Virus record (IMG/VR): IMGVR_UViG_3300009412_000013
Location: 1 to 35,363 of that record
Source: a virus
Length of the DNA: 35,363 bases
Strand: one strand, 5' to 3'
The translations under genes were made by a program, and so were the position numbers. Shown here piece after piece: positions 23,800 through 30,793 of this stretch. The notes below the pieces were generated by a model. That model did no database searches. It worked only from the letters and a program-made list of their open reading frames with translations, and was not told where the DNA came from. Every line of letters begins with the position of its first letter. Positions within the stretch are counted from its first letter, which is position 1.

Positions 23800-24461
23800 T
23801 GATTATCCCAATAGCTCCCCATCTGATCGGCACCTTTGTCATAGAAATTGCTCCGTTGCCTTGGGGGAGGTAAGGGCGAGTCAATCATCCCATACCGGTC
23901 ATTTCGTAGCAGTCGTAAAGCTGCCTCTGCAATCTCGGGTGAGATATCTAGATTCTGATTGGCGTAGATACCGGAACGAGCTGCAAATCTCAGCTCATCG
24001 ACACTATACCTCTGAGCAGCATCTAGAGCCTTTGAGTCGAAGTAAGGCTGGAGGTCGGGGGCGAGGGATGGTCCGAAGCGTCCGAATTGGGAAACTCCAG
24101 AGGGGGTCTGATATTCACTTGGCCTGTTTGCGCGTTCAGGATTCCATCCCGTTGACATTATGTCGTTCATATAGTGGAAATCCGCTCCCGTCTGCGGCCC
24201 CATCAGACCACGTGGCAAAAGGGCTTCGGTATCACGTATTGGCGTAGCCGACTTTCCTGCTGGACGCGGTCGCGTCGGACCCTGACTAAATCCTGGGTCA
24301 CTATAGGGATTGCGGCCCCCCCTGCCCATAGTCTTGGCCATTATCTGCTCCAGCATGGCTATCGCTTCTGGATCGGCATTATTAATGGGATCTTGCAAGA
24401 GAGGAAGGCGTGGCCTTCGACTTGATTGACCGTATGGGTTGTAATACTCGGGTCTAGGCAT
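23796..24461 (-). CDS. Tagged accessory protein B2 with NPY motifs
   Basis: A 221-residue protein. The N-terminal tag (MPRPEYYNPYGQ, then LLQDPINNADPE, AMLEQIM-KTMG) and a NPYSDPGFSQG motif at about 51-61 are shared with B1. The remainder differs: a helical region about 140-190 (ALDAAQRYSVDELRFAARSG and ISPEIAEAALRLL) and a polar C-terminus. AAGGGATAC lies before ATG 24461, and the leader sequence resembles that of B1 over about 25 bases. B1 and B2 look like a tandem duplication with replaced C-termini. Confidence 0.6.
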   Translation of the reverse strand: MPRPEYYNPYGQSSRRPRLPLLQDPINNADPEAIAMLEQIMAKTMGRGGRNPYSDPGFSQGPTRPRPAGKSATPIRDTEALLPRGLMGPQTGADFHYMNDIMSTGWNPERANRPSEYQTPSGVSQFGRFGPSLAPDLQPYFDSKALDAAQRYSVDELRFAARSGIYANQNLDISPEIAEAALRLLRNDRYGMIDSPLPPPRQRSNFYDKGADQMGSYWDNQ

Positions 24462-24482
24462 TTTGTATCCCTTGACTGTGGT

Positions 24483-24512
24483 CTACCATGCTGTGTTCGA
24501 CATCATCGTCAT
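24483..24512 (-). pseudogene. Relic A-type start (MTMMSNTAW, then TAG) at the portal stop
   Basis: ATGACGATGATG overlaps the portal stop exactly as at the start of tagged gene A1, but after nine codons it meets TAG. The first five codons match the A-type tag start MTMMPN. The frame would continue through the amber into B2 in phase. Most likely it is the left-over head of a deleted A-type gene; a leader peptide is possible. Confidence 0.5.
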
Positions 24513-26863
24513 ACCGGAGACCCCGGTTGCGGCCCGCCTGCGGCCCCATTAGCGCTAGGAACGGCTGGAGATGCGTTGACATCGCCCATACCGCCCTGCT
24601 GCTCAACTCCTTGTAGTGAGGCCACATTACGTGCGTTGGGCTGCTGCTGTTGACCAGGTTGTCCTTGCTGCTGGTTTTGTGCTGCTATGAGCCTTTGCTG
24701 TTCAGCCATCTGCTGCTTGCGCTGTATCGCGGATTGAGTGGCCTGAATGTGGCTCATGTGGCCTTGGATATTGGGCCTGCCCAAGGCGAGGTATTGAGAC
24801 GAATTGACGTGTTCCATGTGGAACCTGAGATGCTCGGCGTCGTTGTCGTTGGGATGAACGGGAGCAGCGGTCCCGGTGCCATACAGCATCTGATCCATCT
24901 CGCCATTCTCTTCGCTGGCGTCCTTCTGGGGAGCAACCCCCGTGGCCGACTTGGGTCCGATAAAGCGGTGTGGATCGGGAATCCCGCCAGACTCGATGAT
25001 GAAGCTCTCCGCTTCCCACCGTCTGCCCAGATCCTGATTCATAAAGGGACTGACCTGCAACAGCCCCTGTAGAACCTGCGCCTGCTGCTGCTTGAGCATG
25101 GTCGAATACATGCCATGGTTGGACCCGAGGCTGAAGTCATACTCACCTCTGAACCAGAGTTGATCCCTAGTCAACTTCTGGGTCAAGGGACCCTCTCGGC
25201 CTTGCAGGCGCATTATCCTCTCATCTGGACCGAACTGAATCTCAGACTCGTATACGAGATGGCAGAGGCTGGAAAACTCGGTTGCGTCCCCGGAGATGAC
25301 CTCGGAGGTTCGAGCAAGAGCCTCCTGCTGTGTACCCACAAAGCCCGTGGCATGACGGGCCGCAGCCCCACGGGTGGGGGACACGCCCAAAAAGAGGTCA
25401 GTAACCCCGAGGACGCGTTCCACCAGCGAATACAGGAGTTGCTCTTCCTGGTAGTAGAACGAGGTGACGCTTTGTAGTTGGGGAAACTGAACATCCCTCA
25501 CGTCATCGACAGGAATACCCTTGCCGGGGCGTAAAGTGATTCGTTCGGGCTGTATAGTGGAGGTGGCTCGGTAGAAGAAGAACGGCATGTTGGTGGCGAA
25601 TCCAACGTCGATTCGCATGTTGTGGATCGTATCAAGCTCGGCTGAAAGGTGCTGGACGATCTCACAAATCCCCATCGAGTCGCGACGAGTGCCGATGGTC
25701 TGGAAATTCAACTCAACGAGGGGTCTCTTGTTCTTCCACTGGATGTCGGACAGGCGGAAGGCTCCAAGGATCTTCTCGGGATTGGTCATAAAGAAGAAAA
25801 CGCACTCAGCCTCTTCCTCTTCGCCTGCCTCGTTCTCCAGAACCCAAGGCATGAACCATGTGAGGATCTCAAACTCTGGATTCTGCCTTGCAGAAGGATG
25901 TCGCTTGTGGCTGGCCTGACTGCGGTTCTTGCCGGTGACGTGATCCTCAAGCCTGACCCGTTCCTGTGATCCAGACGAACCAGATTCCGAACGGTCTTGA
26001 GAGGGGGCAAGATCGACCCACTTCTCGCGCTCCTTGAGGTTTTCGTCTTCATCTATATAGGGGTAGGACAGATTGCGCTTTTTCCAGATCAGACTGAGAG
26101 GCTCCCACTGGCGTATACCACAGTAATCAGCACCAAGGGGATTGGCTGGAGTCACAGGCTGGAGGTTAATCCCGTCCAGAGGGTCTATCACGTCATCCCA
26201 TGCCACGGGAATCAATAATGGCCCGTTCATCCTCGTCGCCCTCTTCAGAACCGGCTTAAACTCTTCCTCGATCGCATCGCCGTTCTCGTCTTCGAGGATC
26301 TCATCGGCCTCGTTGCGCTTAAACTCCCTCTCGCCTCGGACTCGGTAGGTGTATTCGTCCTTCACCCAAGGAACAATCCCCACGCCTCGTCCGTGAATAC
26401 AGCGGGACTTGGAAATACGGCTCCAAGCGCTCCGTGCGTTCATCCGCTTGGCCTCAAAATGCCATTGAACGAGACCAGCGGCGTTTTTTGCCACCTCGTC
26501 GTCCGCGTCTTCTTGGGGTTTGCCTATTACAAGGGGGGCCTGATCAAAAACACCCGACACGAGCCGAGTATTGTAGGCGTCACACAGCCAGTAGGGCATC
26601 TGTACGTGAAGATTTGAGGAATTTGGCCATGGACCTTGTCGATTTGCGTCCATAGTGCCACGGAACATCAAATCATAGTCCAAATGACGCTTGCTCCACG
26701 ACTGACGTGCCTGTATGCCTTCGCGGATAAGGGTGCTGATCGTATCTGCGATCTCTTTCCGCTCGTCCTCGTCCAATTTCAAAGGTTCAGGATCGGGAAA
26801 ACGTGGAGCTTCCCCCGGAGGACCGTCTATGCCGCTCAGGGCGTCAATAATGAGTTCAGTCAT
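24509..26863 (-). CDS. Portal protein
   Basis: A 784-residue protein matching large podovirus-type portals. Recognisable parts are DLMFRGTMDANRQGPWPNSSNLHVQ near residues 63-88, the stem and wing segments CIHGRGVGIVPW and VAWDDVIDPLDGINLQPV, the long-helix region LSAELDTIHNMRIDVGFATNMPFF, and YQEEQLLYSLVERVLGVTDLFLG followed by GAAARHATGF. The last 100 residues are a Gln-rich coiled or disordered tail (EQQRLIAAQNQQQGQPGQQQQ). It forms the dodecameric DNA channel and packaging-motor dock. ATG 26863 overlaps the stop of A2. Confidence 0.88.
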   Translation of the reverse strand: MTELIIDALSGIDGPPGEAPRFPDPEPLKLDEDERKEIADTISTLIREGIQARQSWSKRHLDYDLMFRGTMDANRQGPWPNSSNLHVQMPYWLCDAYNTRLVSGVFDQAPLVIGKPQEDADDEVAKNAAGLVQWHFEAKRMNARSAWSRISKSRCIHGRGVGIVPWVKDEYTYRVRGEREFKRNEADEILEDENGDAIEEEFKPVLKRATRMNGPLLIPVAWDDVIDPLDGINLQPVTPANPLGADYCGIRQWEPLSLIWKKRNLSYPYIDEDENLKEREKWVDLAPSQDRSESGSSGSQERVRLEDHVTGKNRSQASHKRHPSARQNPEFEILTWFMPWVLENEAGEEEEAECVFFFMTNPEKILGAFRLSDIQWKNKRPLVELNFQTIGTRRDSMGICEIVQHLSAELDTIHNMRIDVGFATNMPFFFYRATSTIQPERITLRPGKGIPVDDVRDVQFPQLQSVTSFYYQEEQLLYSLVERVLGVTDLFLGVSPTRGAAARHATGFVGTQQEALARTSEVISGDATEFSSLCHLVYESEIQFGPDERIMRLQGREGPLTQKLTRDQLWFRGEYDFSLGSNHGMYSTMLKQQQAQVLQGLLQVSPFMNQDLGRRWEAESFIIESGGIPDPHRFIGPKSATGVAPQKDASEENGEMDQMLYGTGTAAPVHPNDNDAEHLRFHMEHVNSSQYLALGRPNIQGHMSHIQATQSAIQRKQQMAEQQRLIAAQNQQQGQPGQQQQPNARNVASLQGVEQQGGMGDVNASPAVPSANGAAGGPQPGSPV

Positions 26864-27495
26864 AGACCAATCCCGCCCATAACAAGGTCTACAGCCTTTT
26901 TCAAGACTTGATAATCAGCCTCTGCGGCAATGGTAAAACTAGGAGGAACAGAAAGGTTAAAGTCTAACTTCCCTGGCTTATAGTACATCTTCAACGCTCT
27001 CAACTGATCCATGGTCAAACCAAGGGGCTTGATCACATCCACTAGTCCCTTAATCTCATCTGCCTCTGAGATCATCGACGTAAAAGTAAACCCCTCGGGC
27101 GAGGTTTCGGCGAGAGCGTCATAGTCGTCAATTGCCTGGACGGCTTTTTCTAAGCTCTTGGGAACATCTTTCTCAAGGCGTCCGGAAGATTTTCCCGCCT
27201 TGAGGACAGATTCAAGGCTGGGTTTAGACAAGGCCGACATATTTGCCCTCGGCAACATTCTGCCGACGTATTTGCTCGTAATACCTGCCGGTACATCAAA
27301 CGGCATCTCCTCGCCACGGAACAACCGCTCCGTGTACGGAAGGTCTTCCGGAGACATCAGTTGCGCCTGAGATGACGGAGGTCCAGGCGCAGGCGGCGGG
27401 GTGGGCATACGAGAGGGGCCTGTTCCCGCTCCAGTTGACATGGCCGTTGCTATCATCCGCAGAAGCTGCGGATCAACATTAGGCATCATAGTCAT
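26860..27495 (-). CDS. Tagged accessory protein A2 (conserved N-terminal tag, unique C-terminus)
   Basis: A 211-residue protein upstream of the portal. Residues 1-68 repeat the A-type tag: MTMMPNVDPQ, AMSTG, Pro-rich spacer, LMSPEDLPYTERLFRGEEM, PFDV. The C-terminal region (about 70-211) is unrelated to A1 and is helical with KAVQAIDDYDALAE and a closing ADYQVLKKAVDLVMGG. The stop overlaps the portal ATG, so it should be made in step with the portal. No enzymatic motif is seen. A common partner for A1 and A2, such as portal or scaffold, is inferred. Confidence 0.65.
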   Translation of the reverse strand: MTMMPNVDPQLLRMIATAMSTGAGTGPSRMPTPPPAPGPPSSQAQLMSPEDLPYTERLFRGEEMPFDVPAGITSKYVGRMLPRANMSALSKPSLESVLKAGKSSGRLEKDVPKSLEKAVQAIDDYDALAETSPEGFTFTSMISEADEIKGLVDVIKPLGLTMDQLRALKMYYKPGKLDFNLSVPPSFTIAAEADYQVLKKAVDLVMGGIGL

Positions 27496-27498
27496 AGA

Positions 27499-27553
27499 AA
27501 TTCCACGACATATAGAGGCTCACTGCCGCAAACCTACAATATACCGTGGAATT
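27499..27553. promoter_or_regulatory. Inverted repeat in the GroES-A2 gap
   Basis: AATTCCACG at 27499-27507 and CGTGGAATT at 27545-27553 form a perfect 9-base inverted repeat with a 37-base spacer, filling the 72-base gap between the GroES gene and A2. It could be an RNA stem or a regulator site. No convincing promoter is seen. Confidence 0.35.
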
Positions 27554-27559
27554 AGGCAA

Positions 27560-27571
27560 CTACATTGTCAT
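27560..27571 (-). other. Relic start (ATG ACA ATG TAG) at the GroES stop
   Basis: The GroES stop overlaps an ATG that reads MTM and then TAG. It resembles the first three codons of the A-type genes. It is not in frame with A2. Probably a vestigial or decoy start like the one at 24483-24512. Confidence 0.3.
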
Positions 27572-27879
27572 TCTACACGGGCGAGGATGTCTTTCTCCCT
27601 GACTACGAGGTAGGTGAGCCCACCAGCCTCGATCTCGGTCCCGGCATGTCTGTTTATGAGCACAGTATCACCCACAGACACGTCCATGGGATCTCGCTCT
27701 CCAGGCTTGCCTCCGATGGGTTCTCCCGGCCCAACAGCCATGACCTCGGCAGCATCGCCAATCTCCTGGGCGTTATCGGGTATGATAATGCCCCCTGCGG
27801 TTGTTTCGCTCTCCGTGTCCATTCTCCTGAGAAGGACCCTATCTGCGGTAGGGGTCAGGTCTTCAATCTGCGAAGCCAT
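27568..27879 (-). CDS. groES: Co-chaperonin GroES (Cpn10)
   Basis: A 103-residue GroES-family protein covering the whole fold: LTPTADRVLLRRMDTESETT at the first strand and mobile loop, AGGIIIPDNAQ, then AEVMAVGPGEP, VSVGDTVLINRHAGTEIE and the closing YLVVREKDILARVE. The mobile loop GGIIIP segment needed for GroEL contact is present. The start MASQIE at 27879 has AAAGG upstream and is preferred to 27960, which would add an unrelated N-terminus. Phage-encoded co-chaperonins such as T4 gp31 redirect host GroEL to fold the capsid protein; its place in the head operon fits this. Confidence 0.92.
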   Translation of the reverse strand: MASQIEDLTPTADRVLLRRMDTESETTAGGIIIPDNAQEIGDAAEVMAVGPGEPIGGKPGERDPMDVSVGDTVLINRHAGTEIEAGGLTYLVVREKDILARVE

Positions 27880-28193
27880 GCTTTGCCTTTCTGTAGTAGA
27901 GTAAGCTCGACGGGGTCGAGTAAGTCGTTGCGTATGAGATAGTCCACAACCTGTTGCCACACGCCTGCGTTATGAAGCGCAGCCCTTGCGGATTCGGACT
28001 TCTCCTTGGTCCAGTCTTCGGCCTGGTCTCCGACGATCTGTTCAGGGAGGCTATATAATAGAAGGGTGAGCCTCCAGTTCCTGGCGAACTCGGGATCTGC
28101 CTTCCAGTCGGTCTCGTTCTTTTCCTGCCAGTTCTCCAGTGCGGCTTCTGAGCCGGACCAGTCGAGGGTGTTATACAGATCAGCGAGGGTCAT
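27855..28193 (-). CDS. Hypothetical helical protein
   Basis: A 112-residue protein that is Trp/Glu/Leu-rich and helical (ALENWQEKNETDWKADPEF, then EKSESARAALHNAGVWQQVVDYLI). It overlaps the GroES start by 25 bases and follows the 260-residue gene by 15 bases. I do not recognise a family. Confidence 0.65.
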   Translation of the reverse strand: MTLADLYNTLDWSGSEAALENWQEKNETDWKADPEFARNWRLTLLLYSLPEQIVGDQAEDWTKEKSESARAALHNAGVWQQVVDYLIRNDLLDPVELTLLQKGKAWLRRLKT

Positions 28194-28208
28194 GCGACGA
28201 AACCCATA

Positions 28209-28991
28209 TCAATACCCCGTGATGGTGTTGCCGACACCCTTCTCCAGATGCTCTTCTGAATCGTGACTCACTCGAACAGAAGTAGATCCGAGACCTTTGA
28301 CTGCATTCCAAAGAGCCAGCGATCCAGCAAGATTACCAGTACGTACAGACTGTAGGGTTCTAAGCATAGGCATGTCGTCCAAAAACAATAACTTCGGGAT
28401 CGCATCGCCATCGTTGCCTCGCATGGAGTTCTGTGTCTTGGGGTCTACAGCCTCGGCTTGAAGCATGTCGTTGACTTCGGAAGTAAGAGTTTCCTTCGAG
28501 GGGATCTCTCTTAGCGTCACGCCCGGTACAAGATCGAAGTCGGTAAAGCTGGGCCACCGTTGACGTGCAACCTGGTCTATGTGGGGCTCGGGATAGAACG
28601 TCAGTCCGTCAGTCCGGCGTAGTGTCTCTGAAAGGGACCCAGGCTGAGTGGGAGCGAAGATGTGCGAGACGCGGTACTTGTCTTTGAGTTCGATCGACTG
28701 ACGAAAGACATCTGCGGTGACGGTGGTGTCGATGATCTCATCAAGGATAACGAAGACGGACTCGACCCGATCTTCAAACTCGAACCACCTCTCGCCCACG
28801 ACACAGACGAACATCGGCTCGAAGCACATCCCCATGACAATCCTTCTGAAAGGAAGTTCGAGCTTCCTGTTCTTCGGCAGGGGAGTGCCGTGCATCTCGT
28901 GCGCCATCTCATCCACAGGCGCAACCTGGGTGGTGAGCCACATCACCGACACGCCTTTAGACGTGGGGTAGGTGGCGAGATGGTCGTTCAC
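28209..28991 (-). CDS. Hypothetical protein (260 residues)
   Basis: A mixed alpha/beta protein with a central hydrophobic strand ESVFVILDEIIDTTVTADVF (about 77-96) followed by KYRVSHIFAPTQPGSL, suggesting a Rossmann or RNase H-like core, but no catalytic set can be assigned. Its GTG start at 28991 overlaps the methyltransferase stop, and its first codons lie in the 19-base junction repeat. Before the methyltransferase gene entered, it probably followed the terminase nuclease gene directly. Function unknown; a packaging or head-gene-cluster role is possible. Confidence 0.6.
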   Translation of the reverse strand: MNDHLATYPTSKGVSVMWLTTQVAPVDEMAHEMHGTPLPKNRKLELPFRRIVMGMCFEPMFVCVVGERWFEFEDRVESVFVILDEIIDTTVTADVFRQSIELKDKYRVSHIFAPTQPGSLSETLRRTDGLTFYPEPHIDQVARQRWPSFTDFDLVPGVTLREIPSKETLTSEVNDMLQAEAVDPKTQNSMRGNDGDAIPKLLFLDDMPMLRTLQSVRTGNLAGSLALWNAVKGLGSTSVRVSHDSEEHLEKGVGNTITGY

Positions 28992-29000
28992 GCCGCGAAC
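28982..29000. repeat. 19-base junction repeat, copy 1
   Basis: GGTCGTTCACGCCGCGAAC, identical to 29485-29503. In minus-strand sense it encodes the last residues FAA, the stop and the first codons VND. It marks the 3' boundary of the methyltransferase gene. Confidence 0.9.
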
Positions 29001-29494
29001 TTTCTTTCCACTGATATAAAGTAAGGACGGATCTCTCCGAATGGATTAACTACGTAGAGACTTTCAACCTCCATACCCCTACCCTTACCAAAGTTAGATA
29101 TCTCATGCCCCAATCCTACGATTTTCCCACCGGGGTTCAGGCACTGGACGATGGAGTCTTTCATCTTGGTATACTTCCCCACCCTTCTGCCCTCGTAAAA
29201 CTCCTTGGACTTGCGCTCGTTAAAGGGAGGGTCATACACCATGCAGTCCCACTTATCGTTTCCGGCGTCCTTGAGAAAGCCCATAGCGTCACCGCAGTGG
29301 TCTGGCTCAAACTCATCAGAGAGGTCAACGCGAAACTCGTCTTCCACGTCGAGCCTGTGCTTCCCTGCGAAGAGGTTTAGAACCTCTGAGTTGAACTCTC
29401 GACATTCTTCCTCCACGACAGCCTTCACTTTGGCCTCTTGGAAGGTGTATTTATATAGCCCCCCCTCAATGTAGAACAGGTTTGGGTCGTTCAC
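28988..29494 (-). CDS. DNA methyltransferase (N6-adenine or N4-cytosine type)
   Basis: A 168-residue protein with SAM-binding motif I as VLNLFAGKHRL at 38-48 and catalytic motif IV as DPPF at 88-91, the arrangement of N6-adenine/N4-cytosine amino-methyltransferases. It is short for the class, and no separate target-recognition domain is obvious. The GTG at 29494 overlaps the terminase-nuclease stop (GTGA); a longer upstream start at 29593 would overlap that gene and is rejected. No partner restriction nuclease is nearby, so it is probably solitary: protection from host restriction or marking of DNA for packaging. Exact 19-base repeats flank it. Confidence 0.8.
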   Translation of the reverse strand: MNDPNLFYIEGGLYKYTFQEAKVKAVVEEECREFNSEVLNLFAGKHRLDVEDEFRVDLSDEFEPDHCGDAMGFLKDAGNDKWDCMVYDPPFNERKSKEFYEGRRVGKYTKMKDSIVQCLNPGGKIVGLGHEISNFGKGRGMEVESLYVVNPFGEIRPYFISVERKFAA

Positions 29495-29503
29495 GCCGCG
29501 AAC
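29485..29503. repeat. 19-base junction repeat, copy 2
   Basis: Identical to 28982-29000. It covers the terminase-nuclease stop and the methyltransferase start, so the methyltransferase gene sits exactly between two copies of one gene junction, offset 503 bases. Confidence 0.9.
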
Positions 29504-30081
29504 CCCTCCATAACAAACGGACTGCGTACATGCTTGGACGAGGACCACGCTGGATACGTGCCGTGTCCGTGTTCCTGGTTGGCACCAAAGCACGTCATGG
29601 ATAAAGCCACGGGATAGTCAACGGGCTTGGTGGGGTTCTGCTTGACGATTCTGTAGCCTCGATCAGATCGTCTGGCCGAGGTCCATGAGAAGTAGGCTCT
29701 TGTCTCTTCTGACTCGATCAGATCAAGTCTATCCTCAACCAGCAGGTCGTGAAGAGTGTTGGCCGCACCGATCATCTGCGCCCCGGCCTGACCTACCTCA
29801 ACGAGTTGGTACCCGTAGCCCCTGGCCTTCAGCCTCTGAATCAGGGTGATTGCCTGAAAGGGGTCGTACCACAACCCCGCTACACGGAAGTTGGTGAAGA
29901 TGTGATCCATAAACGGCTGGACCTGTGTCACCAGATTCACCGGAGGAGCCCAGACCTTATAGCCCCACTCGATGTAGGTCTCAAACTCATCGTCAGGCGT
30001 GATGGCAGTGAGCGCACAGGTATCTCGCTTGGTGGCTACATCCAGCCCCAGATAGAGCACAGGATCAAGTTTGTCGTTCAT
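29491..30081 (-). CDS. Terminase large subunit, nuclease half (split TerL)
   Basis: A 196-residue protein equal to the C-terminal RNase H-fold nuclease of TerL. The first strand YLGLDVATKRDTCALTAI carries D14, the second acidic site is D72 in LWYDPFQA, and the third is D154 in KPVDYPVALSM; these form the two-metal cleavage centre that cuts concatemers. The ATG at 30081 has GAGGA upstream, so it is an independent gene, not a fragment. The ATPase half lies at 2397-3371. The two products would have to associate on the portal. The gene occupies the usual terL position near the start of the head operon. Confidence 0.88.
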   Translation of the reverse strand: MNDKLDPVLYLGLDVATKRDTCALTAITPDDEFETYIEWGYKVWAPPVNLVTQVQPFMDHIFTNFRVAGLWYDPFQAITLIQRLKARGYGYQLVEVGQAGAQMIGAANTLHDLLVEDRLDLIESEETRAYFSWTSARRSDRGYRIVKQNPTKPVDYPVALSMTCFGANQEHGHGTYPAWSSSKHVRSPFVMEGFAA

Positions 30082-30442
30082 CTATCCTCGTCTGCTCAAT
30101 GTAGTCACCGTAAGCCCTGCCTTTACCTAGCACCTGCCTCACCCGAGGTGGGGCGATCTTCTCCAGATGAAAGTCATGCCTGCCAGTTGTAGTACCTATG
30201 GAGACGTTGTGACAAAGCACCTGATGGGTGGGGTTCTTCCCAGAATACCACTTGCCCCCGATCCAGACCCTCCACCACAGAGTACCGTTGAGAACCCTGG
30301 TTCCATTGGTGGTGGAAGTGCCCAGAGACTCCAGCCTGAATACCTGGGCGGGAATCATCTCCAGCCCTTCAGCCTGACCGGTTAGCTCGTAGACCGCCCC
30401 GATCTCAAGCTGGCCCTCAGAAGTAGGAGTGACCCTGTCCAC
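30065..30442 (-). CDS. Hypothetical beta-rich protein
   Basis: A 125-residue protein with strands (QLEIGAVYELTGQ, IPAQVFRLESLG, TLWWRVWIGGKWYSG) and a basic C-terminus. GTG at 30442 is preceded by AAAGG. It overlaps the start of the terminase nuclease by 17 bases. It occupies the place where a small terminase subunit might be expected, but it does not look like a helical TerS. Unknown. Confidence 0.6.
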   Translation of the reverse strand: MDRVTPTSEGQLEIGAVYELTGQAEGLEMIPAQVFRLESLGTSTTNGTRVLNGTLWWRVWIGGKWYSGKNPTHQVLCHNVSIGTTTGRHDFHLEKIAPPRVRQVLGKGRAYGDYIEQTRIDERQT

Positions 30443-30465
30443 TCTGCCTTTCCTTGCCCGGTGTC

Positions 30466-30708
30466 CTACGGCGGAGGTGGAAGAGGCTTGTTGCTGGGTA
30501 CGGAGAAATCAGCCTGGACCGCGAAGACTTCGTCCTCCAAGGCATCCAGCCTACCCAGAATCCTCGCATAAGGATCGTCCTCCTTACCACCCACCTCACG
30601 CTCCATCAACCCCCGAACCCAAACACTAACCCCAAGACCCATAGACTTACAGTGCTGGCTGACAGCGGCAGACAGCTTGTCAGACATCCTCACAGTTATC
30701 CTCTCCAT
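30466..30708 (-). CDS. Ribbon-helix-helix protein with coiled-coil tail
   Basis: An 80-residue protein starting MERITVRMSDKLSAAVSQHC, the beta strand and first helix of a ribbon-helix-helix (Arc/CopG-type) DNA-binding domain, followed by GLGVSVWVRGLMEREV as the second helix. Residues 45-65 form a helix (YARILGRLDALEDEVF) and the end is Pro-rich. It is the first gene of the minus-strand operon. It may repress the operon or act as a small terminase-like DNA recogniser. The start at ATG 30708 fits the domain; a TTG at 30756 would add 16 residues. Confidence 0.7.
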   Translation of the reverse strand: MERITVRMSDKLSAAVSQHCKSMGLGVSVWVRGLMEREVGGKEDDPYARILGRLDALEDEVFAVQADFSVPSNKPLPPPP

Positions 30709-30730
30709 GGGACCCAATATGCCATGGCAG

Positions 30731-30751
30731 ACACCGGCAGTCAAGGTGTCA
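30731..30751. promoter_or_regulatory. Inverted repeat upstream of the RHH gene
   Basis: GACACC and GGTGTC form a perfect 6-base inverted repeat with a 9-base centre, 23-43 bases upstream of the RHH start; GCCATGGC, a perfect palindrome, lies at 30721-30728. They are plausible operator half-sites for the RHH protein (autoregulation). No clear promoter hexamers were found. Confidence 0.35.
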
Positions 30752-30793
30752 GACAACGGAAACTCAAGGATACCATACCCGCCACATTCTAGG

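Noticed and set aside
24299-24310. TCACTATAGGGA, identical to the core of a T7-type promoter, on the plus strand (similar CTATAGGGATTGCGG near 23378)
   Set aside because: It lies antisense inside the repeated NPYSDPGF codons of B1 and B2, the upstream half does not match, and no phage RNA polymerase gene is in the window.
14363-24485. Genome-wide amber recoding, suggested by in-frame TAG codons before the tail fibre, adaptor and B2
   Set aside because: TAG also ends the capsid, decoration, RHH and HTH genes at sensible lengths, and no suppressor tRNA is seen. Only the adaptor case is kept as a finding.
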